Shown here piece after piece: positions 29,807 through 40,830 of a stretch of DNA of 64,000 nucleotides. Under the pieces are notes generated by a model. The model worked only from the letters and a program-made list of their open reading frames with translations, was not told where the DNA came from and searched no databases. This DNA is from Vreelandella sulfidaeris (GTDB lineage Bacteria; Pseudomonadota; Gammaproteobacteria; Pseudomonadales; Halomonadaceae). Positions within the stretch are counted from its first letter, which is position 1. Every line of letters starts with the position of its first letter. The stretch lies in assembly GCA_007182875.1 (NCBI GenBank), contig AP019514.1, positions 1,426,001-1,490,000 of the forward strand, given 5' to 3'. The position numbers were made by a program, and so were the translations under genes.

Positions 29807-30521
29807 CCCATCCGCCTTTTGCTGTCTCGCCAATGGTGTGAGCGATCGCATTAATCATGGTGACCAGGGACAGCAGGATTATCCCCAAGCCTAACGCCAT
29901 GGGCAGGTTGCCCTTGCTGGTTTCCAACACAATACTGGTAGTCATCACGCGGGTGACGCCATCAATATTGCCGCCGACAATCATCACCGCACCCACTTCC
30001 GCACTGGCACGGCCAAAACCCGCAAGTATTACCGTCAGCAGCGCAAAGCGGGCATCCCAGAGTAAGGTTGGAATCATACGGCTGCGAGTTAACCCCAGGG
30101 AGTTCAACTGCTCGGCGTACTCGCCGTGGAGTGCTTCAACTTGTTGGCGGGTGAGGGCAGCGATAATTGGTAATACCAGAATCACTTGAGCGATGACCAT
30201 CGCTGTGGGCGTAAATAGCAGCCCCCATTCACCCAATGGGCCCGCACGTGACAGCAGTAGGTAAACGCAGAGCCCAGCCACCACAGGTGGTAACCCCATG
30301 AGTGCATTCAGGGCGATAATCACCACGTTACGCCCTGGAAAGCGCCATAGCGCAAGGGCGGCGCCTAAGGGCAGTGCCAGCAGGCTAGCCACAAATACCG
30401 CCATTAGCGATACCTGTAGTGAGAGCACCACAATTGAGATTAACGCACTATCCATGCTCAGGATAAGCGCGAGGGCGGTGCTAAAGGCGTTGTCACTGGT
30501 CAGCATTGAATGTGGCGTCAT
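29763..30521 (-). CDS. tupB: Tungstate ABC transporter permease (TupB)
   Basis: This intact permease has about five or six membrane segments and the EAA-type cytoplasmic loop in EYAEQLNSLGLTRSRMIPTLL, with GRASAEVGAVMIVGGNI typical of TupB/WtpB. The open frame extends to 30620 but the first residues would lie in the divergent promoter, so the ATG at 30521 (MTPHSMLTSDNAF) is preferred; 30506 is also possible. The C-terminal coding end overlaps the reconstructed tupC start by about 40 bases. The operon is tupBCA in transcription order. Confidence 0.86.
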   Translation of the reverse strand: MTPHSMLTSDNAFSTALALILSMDSALISIVVLSLQVSLMAVFVASLLALPLGAALALWRFPGRNVVIIALNALMGLPPVVAGLCVYLLLSRAGPLGEWGLLFTPTAMVIAQVILVLPIIAALTRQQVEALHGEYAEQLNSLGLTRSRMIPTLLWDARFALLTVILAGFGRASAEVGAVMIVGGNIDGVTRVMTTSIVLETSKGNLPMALGLGIILLSLVTMINAIAHTIGETAKGGWDERTSLSPGPHPLN

Positions 30522-30640
30522 TATTAGGTTCGGTTTGGCATCATCTACCGAATCATGATTGACTGCACCTACGGCTGAAATTAATGCAGTTTTATGCAGT
30601 TGAATATTTTCTGTACACATGGCCGCGAGGTGTTATCTCG

Positions 30641-31525
30641 ATGACAGAACGACATACTTATTTAACGACCGCCGAAGTCGCCGACTACCTGCGCTTAAAA
30701 GAGCGTAAGGTATATGATCTGGTCAGCCAGGGACTGATCCCCTGTAGCCGGGCAACGGGAAAGTTGCTTTTCCCCGCCAGCAGATCGACTTATGGGTGCT
30801 GAGTCACTTGGATGGGGAACAGGCGCAGCGGTTATCCGTGCCACTCGTGGTTGCTGGCAGCCAGGACCCGTTACTCGAGTGGGCGATTCGGGAAAGCGGC
30901 TCTGATTTAGCGATGCTTTGCCAGGGTAGCGGGGATGGTGTGCGCCGCTTGCTTGATGGCAAGGCCATGCTGGCCGGTATTCACCTGTTGGACCCTGACA
31001 CCCAGCGCTATAACGAACCCAGCGCGATTGGTTTAAGCGGCATGCGTGATCTACTAATGGTGCATTGGGCTAAGCGACGTCAGGGATTGCTATTGCCCGG
31101 CAATAATCCTTTGAATATCATGGGCCTGAGTGACTTGCAGCGCCCCCATATCCGCGTTGCACATCGTCAGCCCGATGCTGGGGCGGCAAGATTACTTAGC
31201 TGTTTGTTGCAACAAGCGGGGATTGATAGCTCAGCGCTTAACTGGGCACCGCATGCTTCATTAAGTGAAGATGATTTGGCCCTTAGCATAAGCCAGGGGA
31301 GGCGGATGTAGGGCTTGGCGTAGAAGCCGCTGCTCACCGCCAGCAGTTGGCATTTATCCCGCTACATAATGAACCGTTTGATTTGGTAATGCAGCGGCGC
31401 AGTTATTTCGAATCCCCCTTTCAGCGGCTGCTGGCATTCACACATAACGCACGCTTTGCTGAGCGCGCCACACAGCTGGTGGTTACGATATCAGCGAGCT
31501 AGGCAAGATCAGTTACAATGCCTAG
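30641..31525 (+). CDS. HTH regulator with periplasmic-binding-protein-like domain, divergent from tup
   Basis: This protein of about 294 residues joins an excisionase/MerR-type helix-turn-helix (YLTTAEVADYLRLKERKVYDL, residues about 6-26) to a PBP-like domain of the molybdate-binding type (VPLVVAGSQDPLLEWA, DLLMVHWAKRRQGLLLPGNN, IRVAHRQPDAGAARLL, RSYFESPFQRLLAF). Such one-component regulators lie beside molybdate or tungstate transporter genes in many bacteria and probably sense the oxyanion directly in the cytoplasm. Three indels (near 30780, 31305 and 31480) break the frame; with all repaired the protein ends DISELGKISYNA. The divergent arrangement with tupB suggests control of the transporter. 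Confidence 0.82.
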
Positions 31526-31633
31526 GCGCCTCTGGAGATCATTATTCCCACGGTAGAGGCTGGCTTGACGCTGTTACTAAATGCGCCACACTAGTGTGGT
31601 GTTGTAAACACACATCATCACGAAAAGGAGAGC

Positions 31634-32200
31634 ATGATGAATCAAGCACTAAATGATAAACGTGTCGCTATTCTAGCCACCGATGGTTTTGAAGAATCCG
31701 AGCTGAGTTCGCCGCGCGATGCCCTTAAACAGGCAGGCGCAGAGGTTCATGTTGTCACGCCTAAGGGTGATGATATTCGTGCTTGGGCAAAAACCGATTG
31801 GGGCGATACCTACAAGTCAGATAAAGCCTTGGCCGATGTCAACGAGGCCGATTATCACGCACTGGTGGTGCCCGGCGGTGTGTTCAATCCCGATGAGCTG
31901 CGAACCAATGAGGACGCCTTAAGCTTTGTTAAAGCGTTCTTCGAGTCTGGAAAGCCGGTGGCGGCCATTTGTCACGGACCTTGGATCCTTATTAACGCCG
32001 GTGTAGTGGACGGTCGCCGTATGACGTCCGTGCCCAGCATTGCACAAGATCTACGTAATGCAGGCGCTGAATGGGTGGATGAGCAGGTCGTCGTAGACAG
32101 TGGTCTGGTGACCAGCCGTACGCCGAAAGACTTGGATGCCTTTAACGCCAAGTTAATCGAAGAGATTCAAGAAGGGCGTCATTCTGGTCAACACGCTTGA
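31634..32200 (+). CDS. DJ-1/PfpI family protein (YhbO-like)
   Basis: This intact 188-residue class I glutamine-amidotransferase-like protein of the PfpI group shows the glutamate in GFEESEL, the nucleophilic cysteine and following histidine in AAICHGPWIL. Members are described as proteases, chaperones or glyoxal-related deglycases/glyoxalases that protect against carbonyl stress; activity is debated. A strong AAGGAG precedes the ATG at 31634. Its stop TGA overlaps the ATG of the App1-like gene (TGATG), so the two are translationally coupled. Confidence 0.88.
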   Translation: MMNQALNDKRVAILATDGFEESELSSPRDALKQAGAEVHVVTPKGDDIRAWAKTDWGDTYKSDKALADVNEADYHALVVPGGVFNPDELRTNEDALSFVKAFFESGKPVAAICHGPWILINAGVVDGRRMTSVPSIAQDLRNAGAEWVDEQVVVDSGLVTSRTPKDLDAFNAKLIEEIQEGRHSGQHA

Positions 32201-33318
32201 TGAGCGTACTGCGTCAGTGGGCAAGCTTTGTCAAAAGGCTTGTCCACATTATTGCCAAGCCCATCAAAGGGGACAGTGGTCGTGGTGGAATGGTGGTTCA
32301 CCCCTACCGTGGCTACGGTTCTCAGCGTGAAGTATTTATTATGGGCAGGGTTTTTCGCCAAGCCGCACTTGGCAGGGCAATCCCTCGGCGCGGAATGCTG
32401 CGCGATACGGCTGATGTGGCGCGACGTATTTTGCGCCGAGGTTTAGCCAATGCGCAGGTAGAAGTACGGATTGGCAACAATAAGCTCTGCGTCGGCACAG
32501 ATCGAGATGGTTATTTTGATGTACATTTGCCCATTACTCACTCTCTGCCTATTGATGTCTCCTGGCATCGAGCCGACATCTTAGTCCACTGCCCAGACCA
32601 GTCGCCGGTGCGTACCCACGTAGAAGTTTACGTGCCGCCGCCAGAGGCTGATTTGCTGGTCATCAGTGATATCGATGACACCGTCATGTTCACTGGCGTG
32701 GCAGAAAAGCTTAAAATGCTTTATCGATTATTCGTTAAAAAACCCCACCGCCGCACCGCTTTTCCCGGTGTCGCATCGCTCTACCAAGCGTTGCATAGGG
32801 GCGTTAGTGAACGTGCTGAGCGGCCAATTTTGTACGTCTCGCGGGGGCCCTGGGCGATATATGAAATGCTCGAAACGTTTTTCCAGATCAATCGCATCCC
32901 CGTCGGTCCTATCCTGTTTCTACGCGAGTGGGGAATCTCTTGGCGCCGGCCTTGGCCGCGTCGTGCGGAAGAACATAAGCGCGACTTGATCGACCGCATG
33001 CTTACTCTCTATAACGACATGCCATGCATATTAATTGGCGACAGCGGTCAGCACGATCCTGAAGTGTATATCGAGATCGTCAAAGCCTATCCGAATCGCA
33101 TCAAAGCTATCTACATACGGCGAGTAGACAAAGACCCTAAGCGGGAAGAGGCGATCCAACGGCTGCGTGAAGAATTAACCGACACTCACTGCAATTTGGT
33201 GCTGGCCGTCGATAGCGTGCTGATTGCCGAGCATGCCTACGCCCATGGTGATATCTCTAGCCATGGCTTACAGGCAGTGCGCCGTGACGTTGAAGAGCAC
33301 CGTAACAATCCCGTCTAA
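32200..33318 (+). CDS. App1 family phosphatase (DUF2183)
   Basis: This intact 372-residue protein belongs to the App1/DUF2183 family, whose yeast founder is a phosphatidate phosphatase. The HAD-like catalytic motif reads VISDIDDTVMFTG (D-x-D-x-T), followed by FPGVASLYQAL, LYVSRGPWAIYEML and the GDSGQHDPEVY motif. An N-terminal beta-rich domain (about residues 60-140) resembles carbohydrate-regulatory-like folds. No signal peptide. Likely acts on a phospholipid or other phosphomonoester; in bacteria the substrate is not established. Confidence 0.85.
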   Translation: MSVLRQWASFVKRLVHIIAKPIKGDSGRGGMVVHPYRGYGSQREVFIMGRVFRQAALGRAIPRRGMLRDTADVARRILRRGLANAQVEVRIGNNKLCVGTDRDGYFDVHLPITHSLPIDVSWHRADILVHCPDQSPVRTHVEVYVPPPEADLLVISDIDDTVMFTGVAEKLKMLYRLFVKKPHRRTAFPGVASLYQALHRGVSERAERPILYVSRGPWAIYEMLETFFQINRIPVGPILFLREWGISWRRPWPRRAEEHKRDLIDRMLTLYNDMPCILIGDSGQHDPEVYIEIVKAYPNRIKAIYIRRVDKDPKREEAIQRLREELTDTHCNLVLAVDSVLIAEHAYAHGDISSHGLQAVRRDVEEHRNNPV

Positions 33319-33405
33319 TAATGCCCGCCTAAGCTGTTGCCAATCCGGGCCACATGGTAAAACGCTACTCTTTGAAGAAACGTGTTTAGCGACTGGGGGC
33401 TGCCA

Positions 33406-34080
33406 TGGTTGTTGTGCTGATCATTCTTGCGTTGGCCATTTTTGTGCTCCCCCAATATCTGGGCCAAGTGGGTACTCAAGCGCCATACCCGTGGCCGTGA
33501 TGATTATCCCGGCACGGGGGCCGAGCTTGCCGATCATTTGTTGCGTCGTCTAGGCATTGACGGTGCTAGCGTAGAGCGCACCGAATACGGGGATCACTAC
33601 GATCCTGAAACGCGCTGTGTGCGGCTTTCTCCGGATAATTACGATGGCCGTTCGCTAACCGCCGTCACAGTGGCTGCCCATGAGGTTGGGCACGCCATTC
33701 AGCATTACCAGGGCTATGCGCCATTAATAGCGCGCAGCCGCATGGTGGGGGTTGCTCAAAAAGCTGAAAAGCTCGGTGCAGTATTGATGATGGCGGCACC
33801 TTTTTTGTTTCTATTGACGCGCCTGCCGGGTGGTTTAGCGATAGTCATTGCCATGGCGGTGATTAGCTTTGGCACAGCGGCAGTGGTGCACCTGGTAACG
33901 CTGCCGGTAGAGTTTGATGCCAGCTTTAATCGGGCGCTGCCACTGCTGAAAGAGTATGTACCGCCCTCCGATATGGCGGGAGCCCGGCATGTGCTCACCG
34001 CCTGTGCGTTTACCTACGTAGCGGCCTCGCTGGCCAGCGTGATGAACCTGGGCCGCTGGCTGGTGATTTTGAGAAGGTAG
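33406..34080 (+). CDS. Zinc-dependent membrane peptidase (Zn_peptidase_2, YugP-like)
   Basis: This membrane metallopeptidase of about 225 residues has an N-terminal TM helix (MVVVLIILALAIFVLP), the zinc motif VAAHEVGHAIQH and two central TM segments (VLMMAAPFLFLLT, AIVIAMAVISFGTAAVVHLV), with VEFDASFNRAL after them. The C-terminal helix ends WLVILRR. One indel near 33460 breaks the frame. The family (YugP) has no established substrate. ATG at 33406 is chosen since it opens the first TM helix. Confidence 0.83.
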
Positions 34081-34164
34081 GTAGCGATACCTTTCATTAC
34101 CCCCGTGACGCTGATTCAGACCCTGACACGCGACCGGGCCCGCCGGCGCTGTCAGTGATGGCCG

Positions 34165-34755
34165 TCAGCAGCGCATCTGCGCGCTGTGCGAGGCCATCGC
34201 GGAAAGCCTGGCCCGGTCACGGGCGGTCACACTGCCAAGCTGTCCGGCATTGGCATCAATGTTGAGCAGCGCGCTATGCAGCGCGGCGTGAATCAGCCGC
34301 GCCCCGGCGAGTGCGTCGCTAACAAACTGGTGTTCGATGTGCTCCCCCGCCTGCTGCGTCATTGCCAGGGCCGCCTCACACAGCTGCGCTGTTTGCAGCG
34401 GTACCTCGACAGCAGTTTCGGCCGCTGCATGAATGGCGCTGTTACGCCCTTCATCCTCTTTATCGCGGCCGACGGCTGCCATGAACGCCTCAAAGGCAGC
34501 CACGTCCTCCTGCGCCAGCGGCGCCAGCCGCTGTTTAAGCGATGCGCCCTTATCGATCAGCACCTGGCGCGGCGCTGTGGCAGCATGATCCTGGCTCAGA
34601 TGCAGCCCCTTTAGCACGAGCGCCAGACCCAGATCGGCACTAACCACAGCCACGGCGCCGCAGCCGGGCATTGGCTCGCGTGCCACGGTGTCACGAAAAT
34701 CGCCCAGGCTGTGCTCCCAGAGCGAGACTGGGTTATTCAACATGCTATCCGACAT
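34165..34755 (-). CDS. Cyclodeaminase/cyclohydrolase family protein
   Basis: This intact 196-residue helical protein matches the formiminotransferase-cyclodeaminase (FTCD_C) family: REPMPGCGAVAVVSADLGLALVLKGL is the conserved GGGS/A-type N-terminal part, and EVPLQTAQLCEAAL is the conserved C-terminal folate-site part. Stand-alone members either cyclise or hydrolyse folates (methenyl-THF) or have unknown roles. Here the GGG motif is replaced by GCG. No histidine-degradation genes are nearby, so the substrate is unclear. It runs towards the Zn peptidase with an 84-base gap. Confidence 0.78.
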   Translation of the reverse strand: MSDSMLNNPVSLWEHSLGDFRDTVAREPMPGCGAVAVVSADLGLALVLKGLHLSQDHAATAPRQVLIDKGASLKQRLAPLAQEDVAAFEAFMAAVGRDKEDEGRNSAIHAAAETAVEVPLQTAQLCEAALAMTQQAGEHIEHQFVSDALAGARLIHAALHSALLNIDANAGQLGSVTARDRARLSAMASHSAQMRC

Positions 34756-34784
34756 GGCGTCCTTCCCCGTTTACGGTTCATGCC

Positions 34785-35098
34785 TTAAAGAATCCGCTCA
34801 AGTGCAGCTTCCAACGCCTGGCGCGTCGCGGGACGCACGCAGCGCGCCTGTTCCTGACCGTTCTTCAAAAGATCAACGTCGGCCAGAGCTTGACCTGATA
34901 TGTCCGCCCCAAGCGCTTGCCCTTGCCGTCCTCGACACTGATATGGCGCACGCCGAGGTTCCGATCAATCACCTCACGGATCATTGGCTGCGCCGCACGG
35001 CAAAAGCCGCACCAGGGCGTGCCAAACTCCACCACTACCGGCCCCTGGCTGGCGTCTAGTTCGCTTCGCTTCGGTACGATGCTATCGGGTATGGTCAT
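34785..35098 (-). CDS. Thioredoxin family protein
   Basis: This cytoplasmic thioredoxin-fold protein of about 104 residues has the active site TPWCGFCRAAQP (CGFC rather than the common CGPC), VVVEFG before it and the cis-proline in KLWPTLIF. One indel near 34880 breaks it; repaired it ends ATRQALEAALERIL at 34785. The CGFC pair predicts a redox potential different from standard Trx. Neighbours do not reveal a specific partner. Confidence 0.85.
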
Positions 35099-35162
35099 GT
35101 GTTCTCTCCTGAGGTGATGACAGACCCCGCTTCCATGGAGGCCTGGTTTGTTTCGCGACTGA

Positions 35163-36187
35163 TTAATATAAACGAGATAAACCCGGTTTATTCGCCAATA
35201 TCACCGCGCGACGCGGTGCGGGGTAGCCTTCAATGGTGCGGCTGCGATCTTCCGGATCAAGAAAATCGGCCAGCGATTGGTAGGTCATCCATTCGGTCGA
35301 GCGCTGTTCTTCAAGTGTAGTAAGCGCTTCATCGACCACGCGAATGTTGATAAAGCCGCAGCGCTCTAGCCAGTGGCACAGCGCTTTGGAAGAGGGCAGG
35401 AAGTAGACATTGGGCATCGCCGCATAGCGCTCGCCGGGCACAAACACCGTCTGTTCGTCGCCTTCCACTACCAGCGTTTCCAAGACCAGTTCGCCGCCCG
35501 GTGCCAGCGCGGCTTTTAGCTGCTGAAGGTGTTCCAGTGGGGCAGGGCGATGATAGAGCACGCCCATGGAAAAGACGGTATCGAAAAAGCCCAGGTTCTC
35601 CGGCACATCTTCAATGCCCACTGGTAAAAACTGTGTTCTTCCTCCATCAGCACCGCCGACAAAGTGGCGCACCGCCTGAAACTGCCAGTAAAAGCGCGGT
35701 GATGGGTCAATCACCAGCACGAAAGCAGCGCCTGCCCCGGCCATCCGCCAGGCGTGGTAACCGCTGCCACCGCCGACATCAAGCACCTTGCGGTACTTTA
35801 AAGGAGCAAGGTGCGGAGCCACTCGTTGCCATTTCCAGTCCGAGCGCCATTCGGTGTCGATATGAATACCGCCCAGTTGGAAAGGCCCTTTACGCCAGGG
35901 GGCGAGCTTTCTCAGCAGGTTAAAGCACTGGCGCTGTTGGCTATCGCTAAGTTCGAGATCAACAGTAACTGTGTCGCTGCTTAAGTCGACGCGCCGCTCA
36001 GTGGGTAGTGTGGGCAGTTTGGCGACGGCTTTTCCCAGGCGGAGAGGTCGCCGTGGCGTTGTCGGTCAAGCCCTTGGGCTAGCTGCTCAGGCAGCTTGGC
36101 GAGCCAAGCGGTGAGCGAGGAGTCAAGCGCTGCTTGATCTAAAAACGCTTGATAAATTGCGCGATGATCATCGGATAACGGCGCCAC
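35163..36187 (-). CDS. cmoB: tRNA U34 carboxymethyltransferase (CmoB)
   Basis: This protein of about 340 residues transfers the carboxymethyl group of carboxy-SAM to 5-hydroxyuridine-34 of tRNA, giving cmo5U. Diagnostic segments are [22 protein letters not shown], the SAM motif [30 protein letters not shown] and [15 protein letters not shown]. The GTG start at 36187 lies 2 bases after the cmoA stop, with GGAGGG in the cmoA end. One indel near 36030 breaks the N-terminal part. It acts with CmoA next to it, and CmoM at 18.8 kb completes the methyl-ester form. Confidence 0.92.
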
Positions 36188-36189
36188 CT

Positions 36190-36930
36190 TTAACCCTCCT
36201 TAAACGCAATCAGCGAGGCAAAGTTAAGGTACTGGAACCAGGTCATCGAACGTGGAAAGCCAGCCTGCTTCAAGCGACCATGGAGGGCGTCGAGGGTATC
36301 CGGTACAAGTACATTTTCAAGGGCAGTGCGCTTCTGACTGATTTCCAGGTCGCTGTAGCCGTTAGCACGCTTGAAATCATGGTAGCGCTCAACCCGCCAG
36401 GCGTTGTCGCGCTCGTCGGCATCCACGGTTTTCTCTGAAAGAATCAATACGCTACCCGGCTCCAGCGCCGCAAAAAGCCGTGCCAATAGCGCATCGCGAT
36501 CAGCAGCGGGCAGAAACTGCAGGGTAAAGTTGAGTATGATCATGCCCGAAGGCGCATACTCCAATTTGCGAATATCGGCCTCTTCCACCTGCATGGCATG
36601 CTCAGGGCACTCCTGCTGGAAGGTCTGCCGCGCCTGAGCCACCATGGCGGGAGATAGGTCAACGCCTGTATAGCGAAAGGCGTCAGGTGATAGTGCACCT
36701 GCGAGTGCCAGTCCAGAGGCGCCCAGTGAGCAGCCCAGGTCATAAACATGGGCGCCATGGCGAAGGTGGCGCTGGGCAATTAGGCTCAGCATGCCCAGAA
36801 TTTGTCCGTAGCCTGGCACCGAGCGGCGGATCATATCAGGAAAGCAGGCGACTACTTTTCATCGAAAGAGAAGCGCTACGCGATCAAGGGGTGTTGAAAA
36901 GATAGCGTCACGGTAAGATGCATCACTCAT
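36190..36930 (-). CDS. cmoA: Carboxy-S-adenosyl-L-methionine synthase (CmoA)
   Basis: CmoA makes carboxy-SAM from SAM and prephenate for CmoB. The protein of about 247 residues has VPGYGQILGMLSLIAQR, the SAM motif VYDLGCSLGASGLAL, GVDLSPAMVAQAR and ILNFTLQFLPAADRD, which are typical of CmoA. The N-terminal MSDASYRDAIFSTP start at 36930 is separated from the rest by one or two indels around 36845-36865. It is the first gene of the cmoAB pair. Confidence 0.92.
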
Positions 36931-36980
36931 GGGCAAGCCGGGATGGTAAATGAGGCTGAGTAGTTTACGCGCCCTTGTTT

Positions 36981-37008
36981 ACGCAGAACAGAGTTAACGC
37001 AGAACAGA
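36981..37008. promoter_or_regulatory. Direct repeats upstream of pgi
   Basis: The 12-base sequence ACGCAGAACAGA occurs at 36981-36992 and again at 36997-37008, a 16-base period, in the 129-base gap between divergent cmoA and pgi. It may be a regulator half-site pair or a chance duplication. Confidence 0.4.
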
Positions 37009-37059
37009 CCTGTCTATCAAACACCAGGCTACAAGGATCGACGCCACAGGAGAGGGCAT

Positions 37060-38715
37060 ATGGCTTCAGCATCAAGCGCTACCCCCGATACGCTACCCGC
37101 ATGGCAGACGTTAAAGCATCACGCTGAAACGCTGCAGCATGTTCACTTGAAAACGCTGTTTGGTACCGAACCTTCGCGCTGGGAAAGCTTTACTCGCCAA
37201 GTGGCAGGCTTGACGCTGGACCTTTCCAAACAGCGCTGGGATGACGATACGCTTGAGCATCTATTTACGCTTGCCAGCGAAGCGGGCGTGCCCTCTGCCA
37301 TTGAGTCTCTTTTAAGCGGTAAACGCGTAAACGTAAGCGAAAATCGCCCAGCGTTACACACCGCGCTGCGCCTACCTGCCGATGCGACTCTTGAGGTTGA
37401 GGGTGAAGATATCGTTGCGGCGGTACACGAAAGCCTTGGCCAGATGGAGCGCTTGGTTCGTCGGCTACATGCTGGTCAGTGGCGCGGAGCCACCGGCAAG
37501 CCCATTCGTCATGTGGTCAATCTGGGCGTCGGCGGTTCTGATCTTGGCCCGCTGATGGTGACTCATGCCTTGGCAGACTTTCGTCCCAAGGGTATTCATC
37601 CTGTTGAGGTACACTTTGCTTCCACCATGGATGGCTCTCAGTTAGCCGATTACCTAAGCCGTTTAAATCCTGAAACCACTATTTTTGTACTGTCGTCCAA
37701 GTCGTTTACCACCATTGATACACTCTCTAACGCCAATACGGCCCGTGAATGGCTGCTGGGCCGTTTAGCCCAGCACGGCGCGACACCGATTAGCGCTGAG
37801 TTGGTGATACGCCAACACTTCATTGGCGTTTCGGCGAGCCCTGACAAAATGAGCGAATGGGGAATCACGCCTGAGCATCAGTTAACCTTCTGGGAGTGGG
37901 TAGGCGGTCGTTACTCGTTGTGGGGAACCATCGGCTTGCCCATTGCCCTTGTGGTAGGGATGGACAATTTTCGGGAATTCCTTGCTGGCGCTCACGCCAT
38001 GGACCGGCATTTCTCCGAAGCACCCATGGAAGACAATTTGCCGGTACTGCTAGGGTTGGCAGGCATCTGGAACGTCAATTTTCTGGATATCCGGGCGCAC
38101 TCTATTTTGCCCTATGACGGTCGTTTGGAGTATTTCGCCGCCTACCTTGAACAGTTGGAAATGGAGTCCAATGGTAAATCGGTCACCCGCCAGGGCCAGC
38201 CGGTCAACTACTCGACCTGCCCGGTGCTCTGGGGGCAGCTTGGCCCCAATGCCCAGCACGCTTTTTATCAGTTGCTGCACCAGGGCACCCAGCCAGTAGT
38301 GTGTGATTTTATTGCGCCGCTCAAGCGTTACGATGAGGTGGAAGACCCGGATACCCGACGCCACCTTAAAACCCAGCACCGCTTAGCGTTGGCCAACTGC
38401 TTTGCCCAGTCGCGCGTATTGATGCTGGGCGACGATGCGATAGACGATGATGGCCCTCGCCCCGAACATAAGCGCTACCGTGGCAACCAGCCTTCAACCA
38501 CGGTGCTGCTCGATCAATTGACGCCCGCTACCCTGGGGTCGCTTATTGCCCTTTACGAACATAAAGTGTTTGTGCAGGCGGTGATTTGGGATATCAACCC
38601 GTTTGATCAGTGGGGCGTTGAGCTGGGTAAACAGATAGCCACGGACACTCAGAAAATCATCGACCACCAGGGGGGATCTATCGCGTATGGATGCCTCCAG
38701 CCGTGGATTGATTGA
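37060..38715 (+). CDS. pgi: Glucose-6-phosphate isomerase (Pgi)
   Basis: This intact 551-residue enzyme interconverts glucose-6-phosphate and fructose-6-phosphate. It carries the Pgi signatures VNLGVGGSDLGPLMVTHAL, SSKSFTTIDT, the catalytic glutamate region GGRYSLWGTIGLP, the histidine in QLLHQGTQ and the lysine in INPFDQWGVELGKQIA. Length and motifs match the large bacterial/eukaryotic Pgi. Start ATG at 37060 is preceded by GGAGAGGGC. Being intact at 1.66 kb, it stands out in this indel-rich sequence. Confidence 0.95.
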   Translation: MASASSATPDTLPAWQTLKHHAETLQHVHLKTLFGTEPSRWESFTRQVAGLTLDLSKQRWDDDTLEHLFTLASEAGVPSAIESLLSGKRVNVSENRPALHTALRLPADATLEVEGEDIVAAVHESLGQMERLVRRLHAGQWRGATGKPIRHVVNLGVGGSDLGPLMVTHALADFRPKGIHPVEVHFASTMDGSQLADYLSRLNPETTIFVLSSKSFTTIDTLSNANTAREWLLGRLAQHGATPISAELVIRQHFIGVSASPDKMSEWGITPEHQLTFWEWVGGRYSLWGTIGLPIALVVGMDNFREFLAGAHAMDRHFSEAPMEDNLPVLLGLAGIWNVNFLDIRAHSILPYDGRLEYFAAYLEQLEMESNGKSVTRQGQPVNYSTCPVLWGQLGPNAQHAFYQLLHQGTQPVVCDFIAPLKRYDEVEDPDTRRHLKTQHRLALANCFAQSRVLMLGDDAIDDDGPRPEHKRYRGNQPSTTVLLDQLTPATLGSLIALYEHKVFVQAVIWDINPFDQWGVELGKQIATDTQKIIDHQGGSIAYGCLQPWID

Positions 38716-38757
38716 GGCGTTTTGGGCCGCTGAGCAAGAGTCATAACTTACCCGCTT

Positions 38758-38780
38758 TAGGTCGGGGACGCCCCGGCCTA
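38758..38780. terminator. GC-rich hairpin between pgi and parE
   Basis: The arms TAGGTCGGGG and CCCCGGCCTA around ACG form a stable stem with one G-T wobble. No T-run follows, so it may act as an mRNA structure or a weak/rho-assisted terminator. The rest of the 215-base gap (38716-38930) holds no gene and should contain the parE promoter. Confidence 0.4.
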
Positions 38781-38930
38781 CCTGTAACTAATATGGCTAG
38801 ATATACAGCTTTTGCTTTTCCGCTATCCTGTGCCCACTTTGCTAGTGACTATTTGTTTAGTCAGGGATGTGTTCTGCGCCGGTGACTGCCAGTGCGACGA
38901 CACGTATTACCCTTCAGGAATCGACGTTAC

Positions 38931-40825
<1,895 letters not shown>

Positions 40826-40830
40826 CCCCG

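Noticed and set aside
30522..30620. Upstream extension of tupB to 30620
   Set aside because: The extra residues are hydrophilic, not typical of the family, and would place the start inside the divergent promoter, 20 bases from the regulator start.
34165..35098. Horizontal transfer of the cyclodeaminase-thioredoxin pair, judged from seemingly higher GC
   Set aside because: The difference is a visual impression only and there are no mobility signs or tRNA next to it.
38050..38379. Minus-strand frame of 109 residues inside pgi
   Set aside because: It lies entirely within the conserved coding region of pgi and shows no protein-like features.
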